A program made the translations under genes and the position numbers. This document shows, piece by piece, positions 9,882 to 18,885 of a stretch of 64,000 nt of DNA. The stretch is from Pseudomonas pisciculturae (lineage in GTDB: Bacteria; Pseudomonadota; Gammaproteobacteria; Pseudomonadales; Pseudomonadaceae). The notes below the pieces were generated by a model, which did no database searches, was not told the origin of the DNA, and saw only the letters and a list, made by a program, of their open reading frames with translations. The DNA lies in NCBI RefSeq assembly GCF_015461805.1, contig NZ_JACVZE010000001.1, positions 62,001-126,000 of the forward strand, read 5' to 3'. Positions within the stretch are counted from its first letter, which is position 1. Each line of letters opens with the position of its first letter.

Positions 9882-10677
9882 GGCGGCGATCCTTGGTATA
9901 CCCGACTGCAGTGCTGGAGACGCCATCGGCGGCCTGGTGGGAAAAAATCGGTGTGCGTTTGAGTAACAGGCGAAGCGCCTGCCAGTAAATCGCGAGGCAG
10001 GTCTTGGCGGTCATCCACGGAAAGCGCCACAGGTAGCGATGCAGGCTGGCGCGATTCAGTGCTTCTTTTTCAAGGCTCAAGGTGGCATCGAAGACTTTTT
10101 GCGCACCCTGCCAGTCGGCCATATGCACGCCGAGACGGGCGGCGGGTGGGCTGAAGCTCATGCGGTATTCCAGGTCGCGAGGCAAAAACGGCGACACATG
10201 AAACGCCTTGGCCACGGCGAAATGCTGGTGTTCATCGGCATCCAGCGCCTGGGCGGGAAGCACGTAGTGGTAGCGCTCGCGCCATGGGGTGTTGGTCACT
10301 TCACACAGGATCGCAGCCAGTTGCCCATCGGCCTCGAAGCAGTAGAAGAAACTCACGGGGTTAAAAGCCAGGCCCCAACTGCGGGCCTGGGTCAGCAGGC
10401 AGATAACGCCCTGGGGTGTACGCCCCAAGGCCTTGCCGACTTCCTGGCGCACGGCATCGCTCAAGCTCATGCCGGTGCGCGTCAATTCACGCAGGTAATC
10501 CTGCTGGCGAAACCCGAAGGGCGCAAAACGACTGCGCCCGGCGAGGGGCGAGAGCCCCAGCACGAGGTGTTCTTCGCTTAAATCCAGGTACAGCAGGCCG
10601 ATGCGGTAGCGAAAGGCGTGGGCCTTGGGCGTAAATCGGCGATGGGCAATCCAGCCGCTGTACAGGGCGCTGTTCAC
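9868..10677 (-). CDS. DUF1365 family protein
   Basis: A 269-residue protein starting MNSALYSGWIAHRRFTPKAHAFRYR, the conserved DUF1365 N-terminus, followed by NPVSFFYC near residue 107 and EVTNTPWRERYHYVL near 127. There is no signal peptide and no known catalytic motif. In many bacteria it lies between an FAD-dependent amine-oxidase-like gene and a Cfa-like gene, exactly as here, and it overlaps both by a few bases. A role in the same lipid modification is a fair inference; the biochemical activity is not known to me. Confidence 0.88.
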   Translation of the reverse strand: MNSALYSGWIAHRRFTPKAHAFRYRIGLLYLDLSEEHLVLGLSPLAGRSRFAPFGFRQQDYLRELTRTGMSLSDAVRQEVGKALGRTPQGVICLLTQARSWGLAFNPVSFFYCFEADGQLAAILCEVTNTPWRERYHYVLPAQALDADEHQHFAVAKAFHVSPFLPRDLEYRMSFSPPAARLGVHMADWQGAQKVFDATLSLEKEALNRASLHRYLWRFPWMTAKTCLAIYWQALRLLLKRTPIFSHQAADGVSSTAVGYTKDRRHENP

Positions 10678-11921
10678 AGGCTTTCCCCAAAGGCTTGGGC
10701 GACGCGCAGAGCGCTGACCACGCCGTCTTCGTGAAAACCGTTGGCCCAGTAGGCGCCGCAGTAAAAGGTGTTGCGCACGCCAGAGACTTCTTCCCAGCGC
10801 CCTTGGGCTGCTACCGCCGCCAGGCTGTATTGCGGGTGAGCGTAGGTGTAGCGGGCCAACACTTTGAGCGGGTTGATTGCTGATGTTTGGTTAAGGCTGA
10901 CGCAAAACGTGGTGGCGCTGTCGATGCCTTGCAGGATGTTCATGTCGTAGGTCACGGCCGCCTGGGCCTGCGCATTGCCGCTGAGCCGGTAATTCCAGCT
11001 CGCCCAGGCCAGTTTACGGTCGGGCAACAGGCGGGTGTCGGTGTGTAGCACCACGTCGTTATCGGCGTAGGGCATAGCGCCGAGGATCTCGTGTTCGGCC
11101 TGGGTCGGGTCGGCGAGCAAGGCCAGGGCCTGGTCGCTGTGGCAGGCGAACACCACGCGGTCGAAGGTCTCTGCGCCCATGGCGCTGTGGATAACCACGC
11201 TGTCGTCGGTGCGCTCAACTTTATCCACAGGGCAATTGAGGCGAATCTGCTCGCGAAAGCTGTGGGTCAGCGGTTCGATGTAGCGGCTGGAGCCGCCCTC
11301 GATCACGCACCACTGCGGGCGATTACTCACCGAGAGCAGGCCGTGGTTCTTGAAGAAGCGCACAAAGAACTGCAACGGAAAGCCCAGCATGTCGGCCAGG
11401 GACATCGACCAGATCGCCGCGCCCATCGGCACGATGTAATGCCGGATAAACCGCTCGCCGTAACCGCCCGCCGCGAGGTAGTCGCCCAAGGTCATGTCGG
11501 CGCTGATGCGCTGCTCTTGCAGGTCCAGCGGCGCCTGGCGGTTGAAGCGCAGAATGTCACGCAACATCCCCCAGAACCCCGGCGACAGGATGTTGCGCCG
11601 CTGGGCAAACAGGCTGTTGAGGTTATTGCCGTTGTACTCAAGGCCAGAGTTTTCATCGCACACCGAAAAACTCATTTCGGTGGGTTTAAACGTCACCCCG
11701 ATCTGCCCCAGCAAGCGGATGAAGTTGGGGTAGGTCCAGTCGTTGAACACGATAAAACCCGTGTCCACCGCATAGCTTTTGCCCTCGACGGTCACATTGA
11801 CCGTATGGGTATGCCCGCCGATGCGGTCGCCCGCTTCAAACACGGTGATCTCGTGCTGGCGACTGAGCAGATAGGCACTGGTAAGCCCGGCAATGCCGCT
11901 GCCGATAATGGCGATCTTCAC
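10674..11921 (-). CDS. FAD-dependent (amine-oxidase-like) oxidoreductase
   Basis: A 415-residue flavoprotein. The N-terminal dinucleotide-binding motif IAIIGSGIAGLTSAYLLS (from residue 3) is followed by EAGDRIGGHTHTV, the second FAD motif of the amine-oxidase/desaturase fold. I place the start at GTG 11921, which overlaps the upstream SDR stop in a GTGA junction; an open frame reaching 12008 would intrude into the SDR gene and add an unlikely N-terminus. It resembles the desaturase-like flavoproteins of furan-fatty-acid and Cfa loci. Substrate unknown, probably an acyl chain of a membrane lipid (inference from its operon partners). Confidence 0.87.
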   Translation of the reverse strand: MKIAIIGSGIAGLTSAYLLSRQHEITVFEAGDRIGGHTHTVNVTVEGKSYAVDTGFIVFNDWTYPNFIRLLGQIGVTFKPTEMSFSVCDENSGLEYNGNNLNSLFAQRRNILSPGFWGMLRDILRFNRQAPLDLQEQRISADMTLGDYLAAGGYGERFIRHYIVPMGAAIWSMSLADMLGFPLQFFVRFFKNHGLLSVSNRPQWCVIEGGSSRYIEPLTHSFREQIRLNCPVDKVERTDDSVVIHSAMGAETFDRVVFACHSDQALALLADPTQAEHEILGAMPYADNDVVLHTDTRLLPDRKLAWASWNYRLSGNAQAQAAVTYDMNILQGIDSATTFCVSLNQTSAINPLKVLARYTYAHPQYSLAAVAAQGRWEEVSGVRNTFYCGAYWANGFHEDGVVSALRVAQAFGESL

Positions 11922-12700
11922 AGGTCGTCCTTTTTCGGCGGTGGGCTGCGCAGCATGCGCTTGCCGATGATCAGTTGCGCACGGGCGGGCAGCTTCGACA
12001 GAGGCCACAGGGTGGCGATAAACAGCGCCGGAAAGGCGATTTCAAGTGGGCGTTTATGCAGCTTGGCAAAGATATGTTTAGCGGCTTTATCTGCCGGCCA
12101 GCTCAGTGGCATGGGAAAGTCGTTGCGCTCGGTCAGTGGCGTGTCGACAAAGCCTGGGCTGATCACCGTCACGTCGATATTTTCTGTCGACAGGCTGATG
12201 CGCAGGGATTCGAACAGGTAACGCAGGCCCGCCTTCGATGCGCCGTAGGCCTCGGCGCGGGGCATCGGCAGGTAGGTCACCGCGCTTGCGACGCCGACCA
12301 AGTGCGGCGTGTGGCCCGCGCGCAAAAGCGGCAGGGCGGCTTCGATGCAGTAACTGCTGGCCAGCAGGTTGGTGCGCACCACGTGTTCGATGATGGAGGC
12401 GTCAAATTGCTTGGCGTCCACATATTCGCAGGTGCCCGCGTTGAGGATCACGGTGTCCAGCGCCCCCCATTCGGTCGCGATCTGTTCACCGATTTCACGT
12501 ACCGTCTGGCTGTTGGTCAAATCGCCAGCCACCACCAGGACTTGCCCTGGATAGTGTTCGGCCAGGGTGTCCAGCGGGGCTCTTGAGCGTGAGCTGACGG
12601 CAACGTGTGCGCCGCTTTCAAGCAGCTCGATCGCCAGTGCGGCACCAATGCCACTGCTGGCACCGGTCAACCAATAACGACGGGGAGACACTGTGTTCAT
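11918..12700 (-). CDS. Short-chain dehydrogenase/reductase
   Basis: A 260-residue SDR enzyme. It has the cofactor loop TGASSGIGAALA (about residues 13-24), the NAG segment (VILNAGT, near 90), and the active-site YGASK motif (near residue 155) preceded by the catalytic Ser of VASAVTY. NADP preference is suggested by SSRSR after the second strand. The C-terminus is basic and hydrophobic, which may anchor it to the membrane. It overlaps its neighbours on both sides by 4 nt and is the fifth gene of the operon. Substrate not predictable. Confidence 0.88.
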   Translation of the reverse strand: MNTVSPRRYWLTGASSGIGAALAIELLESGAHVAVSSRSRAPLDTLAEHYPGQVLVVAGDLTNSQTVREIGEQIATEWGALDTVILNAGTCEYVDAKQFDASIIEHVVRTNLLASSYCIEAALPLLRAGHTPHLVGVASAVTYLPMPRAEAYGASKAGLRYLFESLRISLSTENIDVTVISPGFVDTPLTERNDFPMPLSWPADKAAKHIFAKLHKRPLEIAFPALFIATLWPLSKLPARAQLIIGKRMLRSPPPKKDDL

Positions 12701-13119
12701 CCCACTCTCCTTTTCAGCCAGCCGACGACGCCGCCCAGCACGGGCAGGTGTTCATAGAGCATGGCGCCGGCATCGAAATAGTCGCGATGGCGGTAGACCT
12801 TGTCGCGCCATAGCAAGTGCGAGCAGCCTTCCACCCGGATAACCTTGCCGCCGGCCAGGCGCGGGTGGCAAAAGCTCATCTTCCAGCGCAGGTAACCCTC
12901 GCCCTCGGCCACTTGATCAAACCCGTGGAAGTCGAAGCGCAGCTGGGTGACATTGCTGTAGAGCTCTGCGAAATAACTGTGCAGGGCGGTGAGCCCGTGC
13001 ACCTCATGCAGCGGGTCGGTAAACGCGATGTCTTTGCTGTAGAGGCTGTCGAGCAGGTGCAAGTTGTGCTTGTCCAGCGTGGCAAAGGCCTGGGCGAAGC
13101 GCTGCAAGAAGTCACTCAT
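12697..13119 (-). CDS. SnoaL-like / nuclear transport factor 2 fold protein
   Basis: A 140-residue protein beginning MSDFLQRFAQAFATLDKHNLHLLDSLYSKDI, followed by FTDPLHEVHG and ending with the aromatic-rich YRHRDYFDAGAMLYEHLPVLG. This is the pattern of the NTF2-like SnoaL superfamily, a cone-shaped fold that binds hydrophobic ligands or acts as a small isomerase or hydrolase. Its ATG overlaps the phrB stop by 8 nt. A gene of this family follows phrB in other pseudomonads. No specific reaction can be assigned. Confidence 0.83.
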   Translation of the reverse strand: MSDFLQRFAQAFATLDKHNLHLLDSLYSKDIAFTDPLHEVHGLTALHSYFAELYSNVTQLRFDFHGFDQVAEGEGYLRWKMSFCHPRLAGGKVIRVEGCSHLLWRDKVYRHRDYFDAGAMLYEHLPVLGGVVGWLKRRVG

Positions 13120-14557
13120 GTTCACCTCCGGCCGCTTCCCGTGACGGCAGGCTGCGGAAGGCTGCCAGGGCACGCTCGCGGGATTTCTTCAGGTCGACAA
13201 TCGAGCGCGGGTAATCCGCTACGCCGAACAGGCCGCCGACAGCTTCGGGGTTGTGGACTTCTTTTTTGTTCAGTGCGGCCAGCTCTGGCAGCCAGCGTTT
13301 GATAAACACGCCTTCACCATCGAATTTTTCCGACTGGCTCAACGGGCTGAAAATCCGGAAATACGGCGCCGAATCGGTACCGGTGGACGAGCTCCACTGC
13401 CAGCCGCCGTTGTTGGCCGCCAGGTCGCCGTCGATCAGGTGGCGCATAAAGAAACGCTCGCCCTCACGCCAGTCGATCAACAGGTTCTTGGTCAGGAACA
13501 TCGCCACCACCATGCGCAGGCGGTTGTGCATCCAGCCGGTTTCGAGCAACTGGCGCATGGCGGCGTCGATGATCGGTAGGCCGGTGCGCGCCTCCTGCCA
13601 GGCGGCCAGGTCCTTGGGGGCGTTGCGCCACGCCACGGCTTCGGTTTCAGGGCGGAACGCACGGTGGCGCGACACCCGTGGGTAGCCCACCAGAATGTGT
13701 TTGTAGAACTCTCGCCACAGCAGCTCGTTGATCCAGGTGATGGCGCCCATGTCGCCACTTTCGAACTCGCCCTGGTTGGTTTGCAGCGCGGCATGCAGGC
13801 ACTGGCGTGGCGAAACCACGCCCGCCGCGAGATACGCTGAGAGCTGGCTGGTGCCGGGTTTGGCCGGGAAGTCGCGCTCGTCCTTGTAGTAGCTGATCTG
13901 CTGATCGGCAAAGGTATCGAGGCGACGCCGCGCTTCGTCTTCACCGGCAGGCCACAGGGCGCGCAGGGTTTCGCTAGGGGGCTCAAAGCCATCAACGGTG
14001 TGCGGGATGGGATCGCTTTTAAGCTTGATCGCAGCCTGCGCTTTCGGCGCTGCCACCAAGCGCGGCAGGCTGCTGTGCAAGCGGGTGTAGCAGACCTTGC
14101 GAAACTGGCTGAACACCTTGAAGTAGGTGTCGGTTTTGGTCAGCACGCTGCCGGGCTGGAAAAACAATTGATCCAAGTAGCTATGGAAGGTCACGCCGTC
14201 GGCTTCCAGCGCTTTGGACACCGCTGCGTCACGACGGCTTTCGTGGATGCCGTATTCTTCGTTGACGTGCACCGACTCCACCGACAGTTCGCGGCACAGT
14301 TGGCTCAACACGGCGGGCGCATTGTTCCAGGTCGGGGCAGTGCGGATCAGCAGTGGAACATTCAGTTCAGCCAACGCCTTGCTCAGGTGTTGCAGGTTGC
14401 GCAACCAGAAGTCCACTTTGCACGGCGCATCGTCGTGGGCCCGCCACTGCTCGGGTGTGATCAGGTACACAGCCGCCATCGGACCCCGCTGGCTCGCGGC
14501 GGTCAGGGCGGTGTTGTCGTGTAGGCGCAGGTCGGTGCGCAGCCAGATCAGATGCAT
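13112..14557 (-). CDS. phrB: Deoxyribodipyrimidine photolyase
   Basis: PhrB uses blue light, FAD and an antenna pigment to split cyclobutane pyrimidine dimers. The 481-residue product starts MHLIWLRTDLRLHDNTAL, the canonical photolyase N-terminus for the antenna domain. The C-terminal FAD domain carries TGLPIIDAAMRQL, WMHNRLRM and the signature WQWSSSTGTDSAPYFRIF (about residues 380-397). Length and motifs fit a class I CPD photolyase. It directly follows the MerR-type regulator and continues into the SnoaL/SDR/lipid genes, so repair and lipid genes should share one transcript. Confidence 0.96.
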   Translation of the reverse strand: MHLIWLRTDLRLHDNTALTAASQRGPMAAVYLITPEQWRAHDDAPCKVDFWLRNLQHLSKALAELNVPLLIRTAPTWNNAPAVLSQLCRELSVESVHVNEEYGIHESRRDAAVSKALEADGVTFHSYLDQLFFQPGSVLTKTDTYFKVFSQFRKVCYTRLHSSLPRLVAAPKAQAAIKLKSDPIPHTVDGFEPPSETLRALWPAGEDEARRRLDTFADQQISYYKDERDFPAKPGTSQLSAYLAAGVVSPRQCLHAALQTNQGEFESGDMGAITWINELLWREFYKHILVGYPRVSRHRAFRPETEAVAWRNAPKDLAAWQEARTGLPIIDAAMRQLLETGWMHNRLRMVVAMFLTKNLLIDWREGERFFMRHLIDGDLAANNGGWQWSSSTGTDSAPYFRIFSPLSQSEKFDGEGVFIKRWLPELAALNKKEVHNPEAVGGLFGVADYPRSIVDLKKSRERALAAFRSLPSREAAGGEHE

Positions 14558-15490
14558 TTAAACGATTCCACGCTGGATCAGTAGCTGATGGGCCGACAAC
14601 GGGTCTTCGGCCACGAACAATTGCGGGGTGTCACGGGTTAATACCGAGAACTCGTCCTGATGGATGCACACCGTTGGTCCGGCAATTAACGTTGGGCAAC
14701 CCACACCGCTCAGAAGTTTTGTGAGTGCCGACAAGTGGAGGGCTTTGCTGGAATACAGCAGCACGGCACGCGGTTTCAGGTGTTCCACTGCCAAGGCCAG
14801 TTCGCCGGCTGGCAGCGGCCAATCGAACACTTCCACCGGGCAGTCGGCACTGCTGGCCAGCCAGGCGCTGAGCCACAGGTGCGGCTCAAGGGGCAGGTCG
14901 GAATGGTTGACCAGCAGCAGCGGCGCGCCGTGGAGTTGGCGATTGTTGTGGTAGATGCGCGCGCCAAACTTGCTGCGCAGCCATGACAGGAAAAACACCC
15001 GTTCCATCTGCGCGCCAAACTGGCCTTGCCAGCGCTGTTCGAGGTCGTTGAGCAGCGGCAGCATGAGTTGCTCGCACAAAGTGCGCGGCGGGTACAGCGC
15101 CATGGCCTGGTTGAAGGCATCGTCGACCCGGCGTTCGGCCAGTTCGCTGATGGCGTTCACCAGGGTCTGGCGCAGGGCGTGCCATTCATTTTCGACGGCA
15201 TCGGGAATCGGTTGGGCGGAGTCGATCAGGCCTTTGACCTGGCTGACCGGCACGCCGCGATTGAGCCAGGTGAGGATGGTGTGGATGCGTTGCACGTGTT
15301 CGGCACTGAACAGGCGATGGCCCTTGGGCGTGCGCTGCGGCACGATCAGGCCATAGCGGCGCTCCCAGGCGCGCAGCGTCACGGCGTTGACGCCGGTCTG
15401 GCGCGCCACTTCGCGAATCGGCAGCCAGCCTTCTTCAAGGGCTTGGGCGAGGTCTTCGCCGGGTTCTTCCAGCAGGGCAGGGGTCATCAT
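14558..15490 (-). CDS. MerR-family regulator, class II LitR-like (light response)
   Basis: A 310-residue regulator. An N-terminal MerR helix-turn-helix and wing (WLPIREVARQTGVNAVTLRAWERRYGL, residues about 22-48) is followed by a helical region and a Rossmann-like half of the CarH/LitR type. In B12-binding CarH proteins the helical bundle carries W-x9-EH; here the aligned segment is W154...E163-R164, so the His is missing, and no DxHxxG cobalamin motif is seen in the last domain. This fits class II LitR proteins, which respond to light without binding B12 themselves. It sits between the DUF523 fusion gene and phrB, and the TGTACA-N12-TGTACA boxes at 16.5 kb are its probable targets. P. putida PplR1 is, as I recall, the characterised homologue. 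Confidence 0.87.
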   Translation of the reverse strand: MMTPALLEEPGEDLAQALEEGWLPIREVARQTGVNAVTLRAWERRYGLIVPQRTPKGHRLFSAEHVQRIHTILTWLNRGVPVSQVKGLIDSAQPIPDAVENEWHALRQTLVNAISELAERRVDDAFNQAMALYPPRTLCEQLMLPLLNDLEQRWQGQFGAQMERVFFLSWLRSKFGARIYHNNRQLHGAPLLLVNHSDLPLEPHLWLSAWLASSADCPVEVFDWPLPAGELALAVEHLKPRAVLLYSSKALHLSALTKLLSGVGCPTLIAGPTVCIHQDEFSVLTRDTPQLFVAEDPLSAHQLLIQRGIV

Positions 15491-16450
15491 CTAGATCGCA
15501 TTTCGCAGGCTGAGGTTTTCCGGGTGCGGCTGCAGGTAGGCCTGCTGCGCGATGTAGCGGTCCGGGTGTTGACGAAAGTGGTGTTTGAGCAAGGTCAGCG
15601 GCACTACGAGAGGTACGACACCGTGGCGGTATTGGCCGATGACAGTCTGCATTTCCTGTTTGTCATCGGCGCTGATGACCTGCTTGAGGTAGCCGCTGAT
15701 GTGTTGCAGCACATTGGTGTGGGTGCCACGGGTGGCGCATTGCGTCAGGCCAGTCATCAAGTCGCTGAAATAGCAGGCGGCGAGTTCGTCGAGTTGGGTG
15801 CCCTTGCTCATGCTGCCCAACAGCTGCCCGAGGCTTTTGTAGTGCGCTGGACTGTGGGCCATCAGCAGGTATTTGTAGCGTGAGTGAAAGGCCAGCAGGC
15901 GGTGGCGGGTCAGGCCTTCGGCGAGCAGTTGTTGCCAGCTGGCATAAACAAACACGCGGGTGAGGAAGTTTTCCCGTAGCACCGGGTCATTCAGCCGGCC
16001 GTCTTCTTCCACCGGCAAATTGGGGTGACGTGAGCAGAACGCCTGGGCGTAGATACCCCGCCCGCCACCGTCCACTGGCGTACCGTTGTCGCGGTAGACC
16101 TTGACCCGTTCCAGGCCGCAAGAGGGCGACTTTTGCATAAAGATGTAACCGCACAGATCGGTGTGCTCTGCGGCCATTTGCTGACCGTAGTCGTCCAACG
16201 GTTGGGTCACGTTGAGTTCGCGGTGCACGGTGCCGACCGCCTGCGGGTGGGCGGGGTCACCCACCAGGCGAATCGGTTCACGAGGAATGCCTAGGCCGAT
16301 GGCGACCTCGGGGCACAGTGGCACAAAGTCGAAGTAATCGGCGAGGGTTTGGCTGCACAGCAGGGATTGTTTATGTCCGCCGTTGAAGCGCACGTTCTCG
16401 CCCAACAGGCAGGCGCTGATGGCGATCTTCGGTTTGCGGGTGTTGGACAT
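15491..16450 (-). CDS. DUF523 (TudS-like Fe-S desulfidase) fused to DUF1722 (YbgA)
   Basis: A 319-residue two-domain protein. The N-terminal DUF523 domain shows the three conserved cysteines of TudS-type enzymes: C14 in SACLLGEN, C46 in LCPEVAIGLG and C111 in SPSCGLERVKVY. These hold an Fe-S cluster that removes sulfur from thiouracil or 4-thiouridine monophosphate in characterised members. The C-terminal half (about 195-310) is DUF1722: LLAFHSRYKYLLMAHSP, then the YRHGVVPLVVPLTLLKHH segment. It is the first gene after the tandem LitR boxes. E. coli has the DUF1722-containing ybgA next to its photolyase gene, so the link with light repair is conserved. The true substrate here is unproven. Confidence 0.88.
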   Translation of the reverse strand: MSNTRKPKIAISACLLGENVRFNGGHKQSLLCSQTLADYFDFVPLCPEVAIGLGIPREPIRLVGDPAHPQAVGTVHRELNVTQPLDDYGQQMAAEHTDLCGYIFMQKSPSCGLERVKVYRDNGTPVDGGGRGIYAQAFCSRHPNLPVEEDGRLNDPVLRENFLTRVFVYASWQQLLAEGLTRHRLLAFHSRYKYLLMAHSPAHYKSLGQLLGSMSKGTQLDELAACYFSDLMTGLTQCATRGTHTNVLQHISGYLKQVISADDKQEMQTVIGQYRHGVVPLVVPLTLLKHHFRQHPDRYIAQQAYLQPHPENLSLRNAI

Positions 16451-16472
16451 GGGCGAACCTCTGCAAGATTCC

Positions 16473-16496
16473 TGTACAAGATAGTGATCTTGTACA
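16473..16496. promoter_or_regulatory. LitR-type box 1 (TGTACA-N12-TGTACA)
   Basis: TGTACA at 16473-16478 and 16491-16496 are separated by exactly 12 nt and form a perfect palindromic pair. This matches the consensus T(G/A)TACA-N12-TGTA(C/T)A that I recall for P. putida PplR1. It lies 23 nt upstream of the DUF523/DUF1722 start codon, downstream of the predicted -10 element, a position suited to repression. Confidence 0.85.
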
Positions 16497-16506
16497 ACTA
16501 AATCTC

Positions 16507-16534
16507 ATCATAGGTTCGATGCTGTACAAGTCAA
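16507..16534 (-). promoter_or_regulatory. Predicted sigma-70-like promoter of the light-response operon
   Basis: Read on the minus strand, TTGACT (complement of 16529-16534) is followed after 16 nt by TATGAT (complement of 16507-16512). The -35 hexamer lies inside LitR box 2 and the -10 lies between the two boxes, so regulator binding would cover the promoter. Both hexamers are close to consensus. The transcription start has not been mapped. Confidence 0.55.
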
Positions 16535-16546
16535 ATTATTTGTACA
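16523..16546. promoter_or_regulatory. LitR-type box 2 (TGTACA-N12-TGTACA)
   Basis: A second perfect pair, TGTACA at 16523-16528 and 16541-16546, again with a 12-nt spacer. Its centre is 50 bp from that of box 1, about five helical turns, so proteins on both boxes would lie on the same DNA face and could interact. Confidence 0.85.
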
Positions 16547-16561
16547 AGTATTTTGCAGTGG

Positions 16562-17790
<1,229 letters not shown>

Positions 17791-17809
17791 CTACGCCGAC
17801 ACCAATAGC

Positions 17810-17833
17810 TGTACAATATTGTTTTTTGGTATA
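17810..17833. promoter_or_regulatory. Candidate LitR-type box 3 (TGTACA-N12-GGTATA)
   Basis: TGTACA at 17810-17815, then 12 nt, then GGTATA at 17828-17833. This matches the T(G/A)TACA-N12-TGTA(C/T)A consensus at 11 of 12 defined positions. It lies between the divergent FAD oxidoreductase and TIGR01777-hemH genes and overlaps a TATAAC (17831-17836) that could be a rightward -10 element. Weaker evidence than for boxes 1 and 2. Confidence 0.55.
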
Positions 17834-17971
17834 ACTTTTGGCGTTCCTGTTCTAACGGCGTAGCCTATGGTTAAAGCTGAGGCTTAAACCAACGTTACGC
17901 CCGGGTACCAATGATCCCTGCTTATAAAATAGACCAGTGATCGGCGGCGAACGTTACATGAGGAGCGTCCC

Positions 17972-18871
17972 ATGCATATTTTGCTGACCGGCGGTACGGG
18001 GTTGATCGGCCGTCAACTGTGCCAACACTGGCTCGCGCAGGGCCATCGCCTGACGGTGTGGAGTCGCCACCCGGAACAGGTCGCCAAGGTATGCGGCGCT
18101 CAGGTGTCGGGAGTCGACCGCTTACAACAGGTTATCGGCCCGGTGGACGCAGTCGTTAACCTGGCCGGCGCGCCCATTGCAGACCGGCCCTGGACCCACA
18201 AGCGTAAAGCCTTGCTGTGGAGCAGCCGCATCGGCCTCACTGAAACCTTGCTGGCGTGGCTCGAAGGCCTTGAGCAAAAACCGGCGGTGCTGGTTTCCGG
18301 TTCGGCCGTGGGGTGGTACGGCGACGGCGGCGAGCGCGAATTGACCGAGGCCAGCGGCCCGGTGCAAGACGACTTCCCCAGCCAGCTCTGTATTGCCTGG
18401 GAAGAAACCGCCCAACGCGCCGAAGCCTTGGGCATCCGCGTGGTATTGGTGCGTACCGGCCTTGTGCTCGCGGCTGAGGGCGGCTTTTTGTCGCGGCTGT
18501 TGTTGCCGTTCAAACTGGCGCTGGGCGGGCCTATCGGCAATGGTCGCCAGTGGATGCCGTGGGTGCATATCAAGGATCAAATCGCCCTGATTGATTTTCT
18601 TCTGCACAAGCCTGACGCCAGTGGTCCTTATAATGCCTGCGCGCCACACCCGGTACGTAACCGCGAGTTTGCCAAGACGCTCGGCCAGGTGCTGCACCGT
18701 CCGGCGTTCATGCCGATGCCGGCCTTCGCGTTGAAGGTGGGCCTGGGCGAGTTGTCCGGCCTGTTGTTGGGCGGGCAGAAGGCATTGCCCGAGCGCTTGC
18801 TGGCCGCCGGTTTCACTTTTCAGTTCACTGAGTTGCGTGCGGCTCTGGACGACTTGTCCAGCCGCCTCTAG
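17972..18871 (+). CDS. TIGR01777 family NAD-dependent epimerase/dehydratase-like protein
   Basis: A 299-residue extended-SDR protein. The [20 protein letters not shown] start is the TGGTGxIG cofactor loop; [17 protein letters not shown] (about residues 63-80) and [13 protein letters not shown] (near 109) are signatures of TIGR01777 (YfcH-like) proteins, followed by PWVHIKD and a C-terminal DUF1731-type segment ending [13 protein letters not shown]. Its reaction is not established. It is 14 nt upstream of hemH and likely co-transcribed with it, downstream of candidate LitR box 3. Confidence 0.9.
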   Translation: MHILLTGGTGLIGRQLCQHWLAQGHRLTVWSRHPEQVAKVCGAQVSGVDRLQQVIGPVDAVVNLAGAPIADRPWTHKRKALLWSSRIGLTETLLAWLEGLEQKPAVLVSGSAVGWYGDGGERELTEASGPVQDDFPSQLCIAWEETAQRAEALGIRVVLVRTGLVLAAEGGFLSRLLLPFKLALGGPIGNGRQWMPWVHIKDQIALIDFLLHKPDASGPYNACAPHPVRNREFAKTLGQVLHRPAFMPMPAFALKVGLGELSGLLLGGQKALPERLLAAGFTFQFTELRAALDDLSSRL

Positions 18872-18885
18872 AGATAGGATGTTGC

